From the NCBI GenBank assembly GCA_028023455.1, contig JAQFVV010000228.1, positions 1,319,591 through 1,383,590 on the forward strand: 64,000 nucleotides of DNA, read 5' to 3'. The notes beneath the pieces were generated by a model. That model ran no database searches. It was not told where the DNA came from and saw only the letters and a program-made list of their open reading frames with translations. This DNA comes from Epiperipatus broadwayi. Lineage: Eukaryota > Onychophora > Udeonychophora > Euonychophora > Peripatidae. The translations under genes were made by a program, and so were the position numbers. This document shows, piece after piece, positions 37,858 through 48,660 of this stretch; within the stretch, counting starts at the first letter, position 1; every line of letters begins with the position of its first letter.

Positions 37858-39917
37858 GACTTGGATAAATTGAGACAAATGGAAAAAGGAAAATTTGGTT
37901 TAATATGTGAAAATGAATTTAAAAGAATTGTTCAGGATGGGAACTATATTAATAGCTCTGATGAGTGTTGGAATAGAATTAAAGAGGGATTCTTGAAAAT
38001 AGCAAAAAATGAAATAGGTATTATTCATGCAAGAAAAGCTAAAAGACCTTGGATAACTGAAGGTATGTTGGAAAAGATGGAAGTGCGGAGATGGTGGAAG
38101 AATGTAAATACTGAGGAAAGGCAAAAGGAATATAGGAAATTTAATAATGAATTAAGAAGAGAAACAGATTTAGCAAAAGAAAAGTGGTTGGAGCAAGAAT
38201 GTAAAGAGATAGAAAGGTTTCAACAGATGAAAAGATATGATCTAGCATTTGATAGAATACAAAGTATTTCTTGGGAGAAAAAGACATGGGTAGCAAGTGA
38301 GATTGCGGATAAGAATGGAAGAAGGTTAACCGATAGTAATGATATATTAAAAAGATGGGAAGAATATATTCAGTATCTGTTTAGTAGAGGAAATAATTTA
38401 ATTAGTTATGAACTTGAAAATGAAGAAGATGTTGCAATAAATGATAGAGGTATGGACATACTGCCAGATGAAGTAAGAAAGGCAATCGCACAAATGAAGA
38501 ATGGTAAGGCTATTGGATTTGATGCAGTACCTATAGAATTTTTGAGAGAAATGGGAGAATTTACTATGAAGGAAATAGTTGGACTTTGCAATTTGATATA
38601 TAATAGTGGAGTTTGGCCTGAAGATTTTTTAAGAACTATAGTGATTCCAATTACTAAAAAGAAGAAAGCTGTTAAATGTGTGAAGAGTATAGGACAATAA
38701 GTGTATTGTCTCATGTTTCTAAGGTGTTATTGAGGATTTTAACTCAAAGGATTTATGGGAAGGTTGACTATTATATTGCTGAAGAACAGTTTGGTTTTCG
38801 GAAAGGGAAAAGCACAAGAGATGCTATTGGTATTGTTAGGACAATTGCAGAAAGATATATTGAAAGAGATAAAGGAATTGGTATATGTTTTATAGATTTA
38901 GAAAAGGCATTTGATAGAGTAAGCTGGAATAAACTGATGTCTATCTTAAAAGATAAAGGAGTATTCTGGAAAGAAAGATGATTGATATGGAATATGTATA
39001 ATGGTCAAAGAATAAGAGTTAGATTTGGATGTAATGAGACTGATGAAGTGAATATAGAAAGTGGAGTTAGGCAAGGATGTAGTATGTCATCTGTTTTGTT
39101 TAATATTTATTTAGAAGATATGCTAAATAATTATTTGGACTGTGGAGGAGCAAATATTGGAGGGAGAGTAATAAAGTGTATAAGATTTGCAGATGATATG
39201 GCTCTTATTGCTGAGGAAGAAAAGGATCTTCAGAATATGTTGAATAAATTGGAAGAAGGATGTATGGCATATGGAATGAAGATTAATATTGAAAAGACTA
39301 AGTGTTTATGGATAGGGAGAGATGCAAAAAGACTGCAAATTGGAATCCATGATGACATGGTGCAGCAGGTGAAGGGATTTAGATATTTGGGTTGTTGGTT
39401 GAGTGAGGATGGAAGAAGTGAAGATGAAGTTAAAAGAAGAATAGCATTGGCAAAGGTGACATTTGTAAAAAGAAAGAAGATATTTTGTGGACCTATGGAA
39501 AGAGAATTAAGGAAAAGATTAATTAAATGTTATGTGTGGAGTGTATTAATGTATGGTTGTGAGACATGGACATTGAGTAATAGAATTAAGAAACGACTGG
39601 AAGCTTTTGAGATGTGGACATGGAGAAAAATGGAAAAAATCAGTTGGGTGAATAAAATAACAAATGAAGAAGTTTTGAAAAGAGTTAATGAGGAAAGAAG
39701 ATTGATTGAAAGTATCAAAGAGAGAAAGAGAAACTGGATTGGACATATACTAAGAAAAGATTATAGTTTAATGAAAGATGTTTTGGAAGGAATGGTGAGT
39801 GGAAATAAAAAGAAAGGACGGAAGAGATTGACATTATTGGATGATATACGAGATGGAAGGGGTTATGTGGAATTGAGGAAGTGGGCAAGGAAAAGAATGG
39901 AATGGAAGAATGGATGA
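37858..39917 (+). pseudogene. RTE-like LINE reverse transcriptase, broken by frameshift and stop
   Basis: Segment one (37858-38700) carries the linker and the fingers start (NGKAIGFDAVPIEFL, WPEDFLRTIVIPITKKKK). A frameshift near 38676-38690, seemingly an extra TG, moves the frame to YRTISVLSHVSKVLLRIL. The domain continues with FGFRKGKST, motif A FIDLEKAFDRVSW, motif B SGVRQGCSMSSVLF, motif C IRFADDMAL (FADD instead of YADD), INIEKTK and FRYLGCWL. A TGA at 38979-38981 interrupts between motifs A and B. The C-terminal region has VLMYGCETWTL and RNWIGHILR, common in this class, and ends at 39915-39917. At the EN junction a TAA at 37846-37848 adds a further lesion. The catalytic aspartates are retained, so the copy died recently. 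Confidence 0.85.
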
Positions 39918-39978
39918 ACTGATGTAGTGACTACTCTCTGGACCTGTCTATTGGACAGACTACTATTGATTGATTGAT

Positions 39979-42600
39979 ATAAATACAGCGATATCACATG
40001 ATAATAATAAATATTTTTTTGTATGCGTTATTAATCAAGAAGACCATTTTGATTACAAGAACATTCCAACTTAGATTGTATGAATGGAATATACAAACAT
40101 ATATAAAGCAATGATCAAAATGTTTTATTATATTATTAGGAATTCTGGACAATGCTTGCAAAATATAAAAAAAAAAAAATGTAAATAGAAAACGTGTGAT
40201 AAAATTAAAAGGAAAACATAAAGCAACAAACGAATAAGAATGAAAAAAAAAAGTAATAGATGATGCAAATAAAACAATTCATTATACGTAAGTATACAGA
40301 ATATGTACGACAATAGACTACACGAGAGACAATGAAGACCATACTAGCAGATAAATGGAAAAGAGAAATCTGCAAAAATAATAATAACGCAAAGAATGAA
40401 ATTTATATTAGATAAAGTTAAACGACATTCTTCACTAAACAGATAATATACAAAATTTTATTAAAATACAGAGAAACGACCTATATTTGACATTATTAAT
40501 TACGAGTTAAACACATACATTACACGCCCAGCGCAATTTAACATTAGCCGTAAGAGTGATAGAATAAAGAACTAAAGATTCCTGGATCGAAGTTTAATCT
40601 GTCATATCAGCTATTAAAATGTTAAGTAGACTCCCGATCAACAAACTTAGATTGTTTAAATATATAAAGATTGCACTATCATAAGTATATACATAAACAC
40701 ATAAAAAAACTAAATAATTTAAAAACCAATTTATGTTTTAAAAAATATTTTAATGTGTGTGTATATATTATGAAACAAATTATAATAAAATAATTAATTT
40801 TTAAAAAGTTTTATTTTAGCGGAATTGATTGCTATAAACAACTTTTTGAAAACCAATTTGAAATTTAAAATCTCCAGTTGATGATGCCATTTCTTTTGTT
40901 TCAAAGGAATCAATAACCACCCATGCATGACATCATCTTAATAAGCCAATGATTATGAAGATGGCACAATTTTGCATTTACATTTAATAATTCATCAATC
41001 CATGAGCAATAAACTTCCTCTCTCTGGTCAAAATGGCCATCAGTTATGTATTACAGCCCCCCAGGTGCTGTATTCAAACAATAATTCACCTGAAATATTC
41101 AATCATTTGTCAAGTGAATGGCTAACAATCAGACATTCCTATAAAGTACAGCAGACTGGCCTTGTAACATGAATTATGTAATAGCCAATGAAAATCTGAA
41201 ATTCCTTTAGATAGAAATGACTCATCATTTAAAATATTAAAATGAAGCAGAGAAAGCAATCAGCAGATTATGGCTTCTTGGGCTTATGAAAATTTACCAA
41301 GAAACATTCAATCCCATTCACATAAAATTCTGGTTTTTAATAAAAAATTATTGATGGGCCAAAGAGTCTGACTATCAGATATTATGAATACATACGGTAA
41401 AATGATAAAAAAAATTAACATTTTTTTAAAGCACTCTGTAAATAATATATATATTATCGGCGTTCACTGTTTCAATATATAGTATGGATAAATAAATTCT
41501 CTAATGCCATGATATAGAGAATAAACTTGTTTTTATATAATATATATTAAACACACACATATGCGTAGACTGCATAATACATATATAATTAAATGTATGG
41601 GTATACATAATAAATGTTAAACAAGGTAGTCAACCACTGAATAATCTATAGTACATTCACTTGTTATATTAAATTGAATTAACATGTAAATAACCTCAAT
41701 AATGACTTTGATTTATGCAAATTAGTGTTTAGCGGTAAAATAGCACATTTTAAAAAGCTAAAAGTTCCTAGATTTATTCTCTGCTTTGTATGACTTCAAT
41801 AAAATAAAAAAAAGCCTCTTTGGTCAAATGAATACAATTGTTTGAATTCAAACTGCCATTCGAATGATCAATGGCCACATAATTTATGTAATCTAACCAC
41901 CCATATAATTATTATTAATAATAATAACATCTCTCTTAAAGGCATTTTAAATAGTCACAAAAACATTGTTTTTACAATATTAAAATAATTAATATGTAAA
42001 ATAAATATACATCTTTGTTAATTCCCTGTAATGTTTTGTTACTCATTCTGCAACTGTATTTTAGCTATCTTTATTATAATTCTTCTGCACATCCATCAAG
42101 TAGCAAAATAAACATGTAATCACATCTTGATGAATCTAGATAAAAAGTGAAATTTTAAGGATAGAAATATGAATAGCTCTTAAGAGAATGTCATAGTTTT
42201 ATTTTATTGTTTATAATAAGTATAATGTTGAGTAAGGTATAATAATCTAGCAAACTGTCTTATCATTACAGAAAAATGAAAATGTCAGGCATAGCTCTTT
42301 TCATTTCATACTACTTCAGAATCATCTATTGTAAGCTTGAATAATTACTATTAGTTCGTAAAGTTATTTATCCATATCCCCAGACTAATTTTTATCTTAT
42401 AATCTATAATAGCACAATTATCTATTGCTTATTCAAGCTTACAATAGATGCCTCTGGAGCAAAGAATGGAATACATGTATGTAATTATTAAAGATGAGAA
42501 ATAAGGATAATTAAATTCGTTATGGAAAAAAAGTAGTGTTATAAAAAATGAATATGAATTTAAAAAATACTTTGGAACTATATAAAAATTAAAAATATAC
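39979..42600. other. non-coding DNA; 40850-41900 is compositionally unlike its surroundings
   Basis: No gene can be supported. Between about 40850 and 41900 the sequence is less repetitive and has mixed-composition blocks (for example around 40920-41190), which could be a conserved regulatory segment or an unrecognised element. An ATGCAAAT octamer (POU-type site) lies at 41715-41722. The 66-codon frame at 40972-41172 is not low complexity, but it shows no domain I know. Confidence 0.3.
42323..42450. repeat. 22-bp perfect inverted repeat spaced by 84 bp
   Basis: The segment 42323-42344, beginning CATCTATTGTAAGC, is an exact reverse complement of 42429-42450. The match extends a further 10 bp or so outward with mismatches (CTTCAGAAT against CTCCAGAGG). 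The spacer is AT-rich without a gene. This could be a miniature inverted-repeat element. Confidence 0.8.
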
Positions 42601-42629
42601 AATACATAAAAGGATTATAATAACATTGA

Positions 42630-42830
42630 AAAAAGCTTAGAATTATTTTGTGCAAGAACAAGAAAGAACTTTAGAAATCAGTAAGGGAGACAAAATTGAA
42701 TAAGGATTTGGATAGTAGATATTGTTTGTGTTATTGATAGTGCAGAGAATATTGATCACATACTTTTGGAATTTAAAAGTGGATCAGAATCAATTTATGG
42801 AAAGGTAGATTAAAGGTATTAAAGGTAGAG
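42630..42830 (+). pseudogene. decayed LINE reverse transcriptase C-terminal fragment
   Basis: One plus-strand frame reads C-x-I-D-S-A-E-N-I-D-H-I-L-L-E-F, matching the ED...H-x-L-x-x-C zinc-binding block after the reverse transcriptase domain in several LINE clades, with the last Cys lost. A preceding stretch (LFCARTRKNFRNQ) resembles the upstream region but is frame-broken. It is too short and decayed to assign to a clade. Confidence 0.4.
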
Positions 42831-44129
42831 TTTTTTATATCAGAATATGATAATAGAAGTAAGGAAACAATTTTTAGTTTAATTTTCAAAAGGAATTTTG
42901 TTGAGCTTAATGATTGTACAAACAGAAAAAAAAACATCCAGAAATACCAGTACCAAAGTGACAACTTGACATTTACATGAAGAATCATGACAATATATAT
43001 ATAAATTATACAGAAAAAGAAAAAAATTATATCTTTACCGTTACAAAAATATTAATAACAAAAAAACCAAAACCAAAAATATATCATTGTCCAACACTAA
43101 AGGATTTCAAGTGTCCATTCTTCAACTCTGTCTTTTACAACTTGAGATAAGATAGCAAAAAGAAATTAATAAGAACTGAAAAAGTGGAATAGAAATTAGA
43201 TTTTTTTTAAAAATCTCAAATAAATATATATACATATTATTATTACTACTACTACTATTATTACTATTATTATTATTATTTTATATTTGAGTATTTGTAA
43301 TACATTATGAATTTATTGTGGGATATAATATACAGAGAGAAAAAATATTTAAGTTGGTTAACATTGATTCAGTCACAGAAACTTCTGACTTCTTTTAAGG
43401 AGAATCATTTACATCTCATCTTTATCACACTGTTTTTGAAAGCACAACTTTAATTGAATAACAAGAAAAAATCATATAATATTTAGTTAAAAATAAAACA
43501 TATTATCATGATCAAAAGTGAGTATTATATATATAACCTAATACAGATATAGCATAGCTTTGAATATCAAAAGTAATACTAAAATAACATTAAATCATAA
43601 AGGTAAGATACGTTCAAAGCCATAACAATGAGATCACAAATCAGCAATTTCATCTTTTTATGATTTAAAGTTGGTTAATTGGCACTTTATTATTGAAAAT
43701 TATAATATAGCTATGTGAAAATATATATTTAGGCATATTTTATTATAATCTTGGCAAATGACAATGTAAGTTGCATTTTTCTCAATCCATTTTTGTTAGC
43801 AATTCCTGAAATGAATTGCTGCTATCAATTGTAAAATCCATCAATATTCTAAGACCAATGATCGTAAACACATACTTTGGATGCATGGAAATGTTATGCC
43901 CATATAGCTGCTAGTCAATAATTTCAATAGAGCTATTGGGGTAACTAGAAATACAATGAGTTCACTTAAGAAGTACAAAAAACATTACTATCAGCTGACA
44001 GAAGTATTTCATATGCCAACAAAGGATTCATAATTTATAACTGCAACATTTTAATCTATACTCATACTTTAAAAAATATAAAGTACTCAAATAGCATTCA
44101 TAGTCTAACATCATATGAATATCAGATAA

Positions 44130-44160
<31 letters not shown>

Positions 44161-44480
44161 TCAAATCATTCATCAGCTGCTACAAAAGTAAACCATAATT
44201 GAATATTTTCCTCACCAAAGTTGAAGCTTATCATATATAAAAAATTCTATTGAAGCTAATATTCTGGCAGCATTTCCAGTCTGGTCTTTGTTTTACAATT
44301 ATCATTAGCTGCTTGTACAACTTTAAGTTTATTTTTATTAAACAATCAAGTAATGAACAAAAACAAGTATTATAAAATGGGCATAATAATGCATCATGAT
44401 AACAATACTGTAATTTTTTATTATTTTAATTTTTTCAAAAATATTTTATGTATATGGTTAGTCTAGTTGGATCATAAAAG
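42831..44480. other. AT-rich DNA, no gene seen
   Basis: It contains trinucleotide tracts near 43237-43282 (ATT/ACT units) and 44130-44161 (AAT units). Nothing else is recognisable. Confidence 0.5.
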
Positions 44481-44775
44481 GAAGAACCATGTCTTATATT
44501 TCTTGAGTATGTTGTTGAAAAAATAGAGATAAATTGTTTCAAGAATGTAATAAAAATATGGTGTATAGGAGAGCAGAAAAGCTTAGATAATAAACTTCTA
44601 GATGTTGAATCATTACCACAAAATGAAGAAGGAAAGTCTAAAGATAGTCAGAGAATTATAAATAAAATATGATTAGAAAATAAAGTCAGTTCCAAAGGAG
44701 TTAAAAATTTGGCAAGTAAATCTGATGATAATATAGATTATAGGTTCATAACACAATGATATAAAAACATATATA
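44480..44775 (+). pseudogene. coiled-coil gag/ORF1-like relic, plus-strand copy
   Basis: The plus strand is roughly 85 percent identical to the minus strand of about 49870-50135. Shared peptide traces include LDNKLLDVE, LPQNEE, DSQRIINKI, ENKVSSKGVKNL and DDNIDYRFITQ, with stops. It is the C-terminal third of the longer copy and ends abruptly where repeat A begins. The two copies point inward toward repeat A. The function is unknown; the composition and the partner copy suggest the nucleic-acid-binding ORF1 or gag of a retroelement. Confidence 0.55.
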
Positions 44776-45979
44776 TATATTTAATTTTAATTTATATCAA
44801 TTTGTTACAAATTAAGAATTAATTTAAAACAAATATATATATATATATAGCAAATAAACACTTAAAATATATGCATATAATCCTATTATACTGTAAGCAA
44901 TAGGTTTTTAATTGACATTAACTTCACATTTAAATAGGTGATTGCACATCAATCTCCACTTATTATATATTAAATATAAACACATATGTTTATACAACAC
45001 AAGACAAAATGAGGAATGTTCATACTTTCCAAAATATAAGAGAGTGCAAAGTATACCTTTATTTATACTTCATATAAAAATATAATTAATCAATATATAT
45101 ATATATAATTAATCTATTTATTTGTTAAAATAAATTTAATAGAACAAAATAAAATAAATACTTATTACAGTATAATCTTTTGAACTTCTAATATAAGTGA
45201 CATACCTGAAGTTAATTTATAAAAAAATGAATATTTTAAATTAAAATAATAATTACCATGCTGCAAGATATAAATTCAAATGTAGCATGACATAACTCTT
45301 ATATTTAGATATGTAAATAGATCAATAAATACTTAACCTAAAATTATATTAATATTTCTATCAATAAATATTATACATTTTAAATAAAGAAAAAAATATA
45401 TAGCAATAATAATGATAAATATAAGCAAATGATCTGAGTAACAGTCTTTCAATATGGCATTTCAAAAATAGTACCATAGTTCTAGTGTGGTTTTTAAAAT
45501 CATGATCCGATATTTTGTTATTCCAGAGACAGTAGAAATATTACAAAAACCTATAAAGTTAGAAATAAATTTTATTGATTCCATTATTTTCCAAATATCC
45601 AAATTATCTTTTCATTCAATAGATATTTGATCTATATAAGGTTATAAGTGTGCAAACACTAATTTATATACATTACAATGCAATGTAGATATCCTTTAGC
45701 AAGTAATCAATTAAAAAACATTATAAATGAGTAGATGATAGTTTCATCCATTATGTTGCTATGGAAATTGAACCAATTTTATCCCATGTGTGAATAATAT
45801 ATCAAGCTTATAAAATTATATCAGTAGGTGAACATAATCTGTGTACATTTTTCTGTTAACATTTAGATCTCATTATTAAAACCGGCAAAACTCACTATAT
45901 GTATGCCACCCACAGCAAGCTAGAGTAATCAATGGATGCCAGAAGGCCTGTGCATAAAATCTCCATCTAATGCCTACTC

Positions 45980-46038
45980 ATCCAATATCCCCAGACCAGT
46001 TTCTGGCTTGTGGCCTTCGTCAGTGAGGAGCCTTGGAT
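45980..46038 (-). ncRNA. type I hammerhead ribozyme, unit 1
   Basis: Read on the minus strand. The core CTGACGA lies at 46017-46023, then stem II GGC/GCC closes a CACAA loop, then GAAA (46000-46003), stem III strand ACTGGT, and GTC with predicted cleavage between 45994 and 45993. Stem I pairs TGGGGA with TCCTCA, then an internal loop (TA opposite GGC), then TTGGAT with ATCCAA. ACTGGT is self-complementary using G-U pairs, as in dimeric hammerheads. An A faces an A at the base of stem II (positions 10.1/11.1), where G-C is usual. Confidence 0.85.
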
Positions 46039-46423
46039 CTGAGAGCACTGCATTAGATCTTAGGATCTAATGCAAACCTCCAGCAACCACCTTTTATCTC
46101 CATTTAACTACAAAACTATGAGCTTTAAACCAAAAGCCCCTTAATATTTCCAATTCAAGCCCATCAGCTTATATAGTTATATGGGTCTGAACCCAGGTCA
46201 GTTCCCATACATTTTAGTTCTTTAATAACCATAGCCACCAATATTTTTTTAGGCAGGATTGGTTTTAAGCCAATAAACATCACATGACCACCATCTCTTA
46301 TGCTTGTGTATAACTGTTGTTAAAACAGGCAAAACTCACTATATGTATGCCACACACAGCAAGCTAGAGTAATCAATGGATGCCAGAAGGCCTGTGCATA
46401 AAATCCCCATCTAGTGCCTACTC

Positions 46424-46482
46424 ATCCAATATCCCTAGACTAGTTTCTGGCTTATAGCCTTCGTCAGTGGGGAGTCTTGGAT
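46424..46482 (-). ncRNA. type I hammerhead ribozyme, unit 2
   Basis: Same architecture on the minus strand: core CTGACGA at 46461-46467, stem II GGC-TATAA-GCC, GAAA, stem III strand ACTAGT (a perfect palindrome), and predicted cleavage between 46438 and 46437. Stem I is TAGGGA with TCCCCA, giving one A-C mismatch at the second pair, then TTGGAT with ATCCAA. Two of the changes against unit 1 fall in loop II, where they are neutral for folding. Confidence 0.83.
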
Positions 46483-46841
46483 CTGAGAGCACTGCATCTA
46501 GATCTTAAGACCTAATGCAAACCTCCAGCAACCACCTTTTATTTCCATTTAACTACAAAACTATGAGCTTTAAACTGAAAACAGCTTAATGTTTCCAATT
46601 CAAGCCCATCAGCTTATATAGTTATATGGGTCTGAACCCAGTTCAGTTCCCATATATTTTGGTGTCTTTGGTTCTTTAATAACCATAGCCACCAATATCC
46701 TTTTAAGCAGGATTGGTTTTAAGCCAATAACTGTTGTTAAAACAGGCAAAACTCACTATACGTTATGCCACACACAGCAAGCTAGAGTAATCAATGGATT
46801 CCAGAAGGCCTGTGCATAAAATGCCCATCTAATGCCTACTC

Positions 46842-46900
46842 ATCCAATATCCTCAGACTAGTTTCTGGCTTGTGGCCTTCGTCAGTAAGAAGCCTTGGAT
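46842..46900 (-). ncRNA. type I hammerhead ribozyme, unit 3
   Basis: Same architecture on the minus strand: core CTGACGA at 46879-46885, stem II GGC-CACAA-GCC, GAAA, stem III strand ACTAGT followed by C. Stem I TGAGGA pairs with TTCTTA: the third pair is A-U here against G-U in unit 1 and G-C in unit 2. All stem I pairs form (two as G-U). Pairing kept through changes on both strands supports selection for the structure. Confidence 0.85.
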
Positions 46901-47690
46901 CAGACAGCACTGCATCTAGATCTTAGGATCTAATGCAGAAATCCAGCAACCACTTTTTATCTCCATTTAACTACAAAACTATGAGCTTTAAACCGAAAAC
47001 ACCTTAATGTTTCCAATTCAAGCCCATCAGCTTATATAGTTATATGGGTCTGAACCCAGTTCAGTTCCCATACATTTTGGTGTCTTTGGTTCTTTAATAA
47101 CCATAGCCACCAATATCCTTTTAGGCAGGATTGGTTTTAAGCCAATAAACATCACATGACCACCATCTCTTATGCTTGTGTATAACTGTTGTTAAAACAG
47201 GCAAAACTCACTATACATATGCCACACACAGCTATCTAGAGTAAACTCATTATTGAAAAGTAGGTAATATCCATTTTTGAAGTGAAGAAACATTCCAATG
47301 GTTTTGAAATGCTAAAAATCATTGTCAATTACTTTTTATTTTTATAATAAACTATTGTTCCTTACAAATCCTTAATACACTATATAGTTAACTATATACT
47401 TTTAAAATAAATAAAAAGAAAATCATGTAAAGAAATTTAGACATGTTTCTGTTGAAGCTAAAATAATAATTTTCTCTTCAGTTCTATTTAGAACTTTTCC
47501 TATTTATGTTATAGTAACTATAGCAATATCTTCTACTCACTCTTTAATCACTTTTTGCCTACATTCCATAAATAAATATCTTATTACATAATAATGACAA
47601 ATAAAAAAAAATATTTTACAATTATTACATATAACAAGCATTTACATTTTTAAAATACAAATAAGAACTTTTCACTCCAACATAAATAAA

Positions 47691-47858
47691 ATAATTAAGA
47701 CTACATTTTTTCATATTACAATGGAAAAAAACTTTTTACACATATTTTTCAAATATATTATACAAATAAATTAAATAATTAAGACTACATTTTTTCATAT
47801 TACAATGGAAATAAACTTTTTACACATATTTTTCAAATATATTATACAAATAAAGTAA
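47691..47858. repeat. 84-bp tandem duplication private to repeat A
   Basis: Two adjacent near-identical 84-bp units start with ATAATTAAGACTACATTTTT and contain ATATTACAATGGAAA. Repeat B has only one, more diverged, equivalent, so the duplication arose after the A/B split. Confidence 0.88.
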
Positions 47859-48424
47859 TAAATATACTTGAGACATTAAACATTTAGGCGCCTTATTTGT
47901 AATCAATAATGGTGAATGCAATAATGAAAATATATAACAAAGAATAATAAGTTTATCCAACTATATGCTTTATTATTCACATATCTATTTTAAAATGAAT
48001 GGTCAATTCAAAATACAATTTACAATAAATATTTTTATATCAATATTAATGCTTTATGGGTTAAGATATCCACCATAAAAATCAAACAAGAAAGAAATTT
48101 TTTATGATTGACATTTTCTCAAACTTCAGTAGCACAACTCTCTTCTACCAGAAAAAAAAGCTTTTTCCCTTTTTCTTTTTTTAAAACAACAGTGATTTGC
48201 AATACCTGTACAACAAAATATCTTCATCTAAATAAACACAAAAGTCCATTCTTGTCTTCTTCCCCATCTTATATTGTTTAATAATTCAATCCTAATGAAT
48301 CCTAAATACTTCATTAGTATCCTCACTAAAACAAGACAAAACTTATTCACTTTTTTATTGTCATTTTCTTAATATATTCTCATTAGTTCAATATATGCCT
48401 CCAATAAATAATATTTGAAAGCAT

Positions 48425-48660
48425 AATAACTAAGAAAAAAATTGGCTTATTCAATGTTCATTAACAATGTATTTTTTATATTCTTCATAAGTCAATTACA
48501 GTTACTAAAGATTTACTATAAATTTGAAAATAATCATTAACAATGTATCATAAAGTACAATTATGCGTCTGTATTCTTTTTATCCTTCATAAAACTTGTC
48601 AATTACAGTTGCTAAATCCTTATTATAAATTTGAAAATAACCCTTTATATCTTTATCTCA
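48425..48660. repeat. internal degenerate tandem repeat of about 120 bp
   Basis: The block GTCAATTACAGTT...TATAAATTTGAAAATAA occurs twice in tandem here, and twice at the corresponding place in repeat B (about 55305-55465). The duplication therefore predates the A/B split. Confidence 0.75.

Larger units (their letters stand above)
36941..39978 (+). mobile_element. nearly full-length RTE-like non-LTR retrotransposon
   Basis: It contains, in order: a GC-richer leader (about 36941-37082); an apurinic-like endonuclease region (37083-37832); a reverse transcriptase region (37858-39917); a 60-bp 3' UTR; and a terminal ATTGATTGATTGAT repeat (39965-39978). A single EN-RT coding unit with no separate ORF1, a short 3' UTR and a short-repeat tail fit the RTE clade and relatives. 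I found no convincing target-site duplication, and the 5' limit is a guess from the change in composition. Only about four small lesions break it, so it is the youngest large element here. Confidence 0.8.
45878..47245 (-). mobile_element. retrozyme-like element: three tandem monomers with hammerhead ribozymes
   Basis: The insertion is bounded by an exact 9-bp TSD, CTCATTATT (45869-45877 and 47246-47254). It comprises three head-to-tail units of 444, 417 and 455 bp plus a partial fourth of about 50 bp, so its ends form short direct repeats that contain GGCAAAACTCACTATA. The second unit is shorter mainly because it lacks a segment of about 38 bp (CATCACATGACCACCATC...) present in the other two. 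Each unit has one hammerhead motif on the minus strand, which sets the likely transcribed strand. No protein is encoded. Known animal retrozymes are non-coding tandem repeats with type I hammerheads that are copied through circular RNA. I infer the same life cycle here, with the reverse transcriptase supplied in trans. Confidence 0.8.

Noticed and set aside
37269-39746. Minus-strand frames opposite the RTE-like LINE (37269-37472, 37500-37706, 37900-38124, 38406-38714, 39530-39746)
   Set aside because: These are antisense shadows of the purine-rich coding strand.
45878-47245. Interpretation as an ordinary satellite array
   Set aside because: Only three units are present, bounded by a 9-bp TSD and absent from paralogue B, and each unit has a foldable hammerhead. 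Insertion as one mobile unit explains this better.
45878-47245. Interpretation as a Helitron or a TIR DNA transposon
   Set aside because: Helitrons make no TSD. The ends here are direct overlaps and not inverted repeats.
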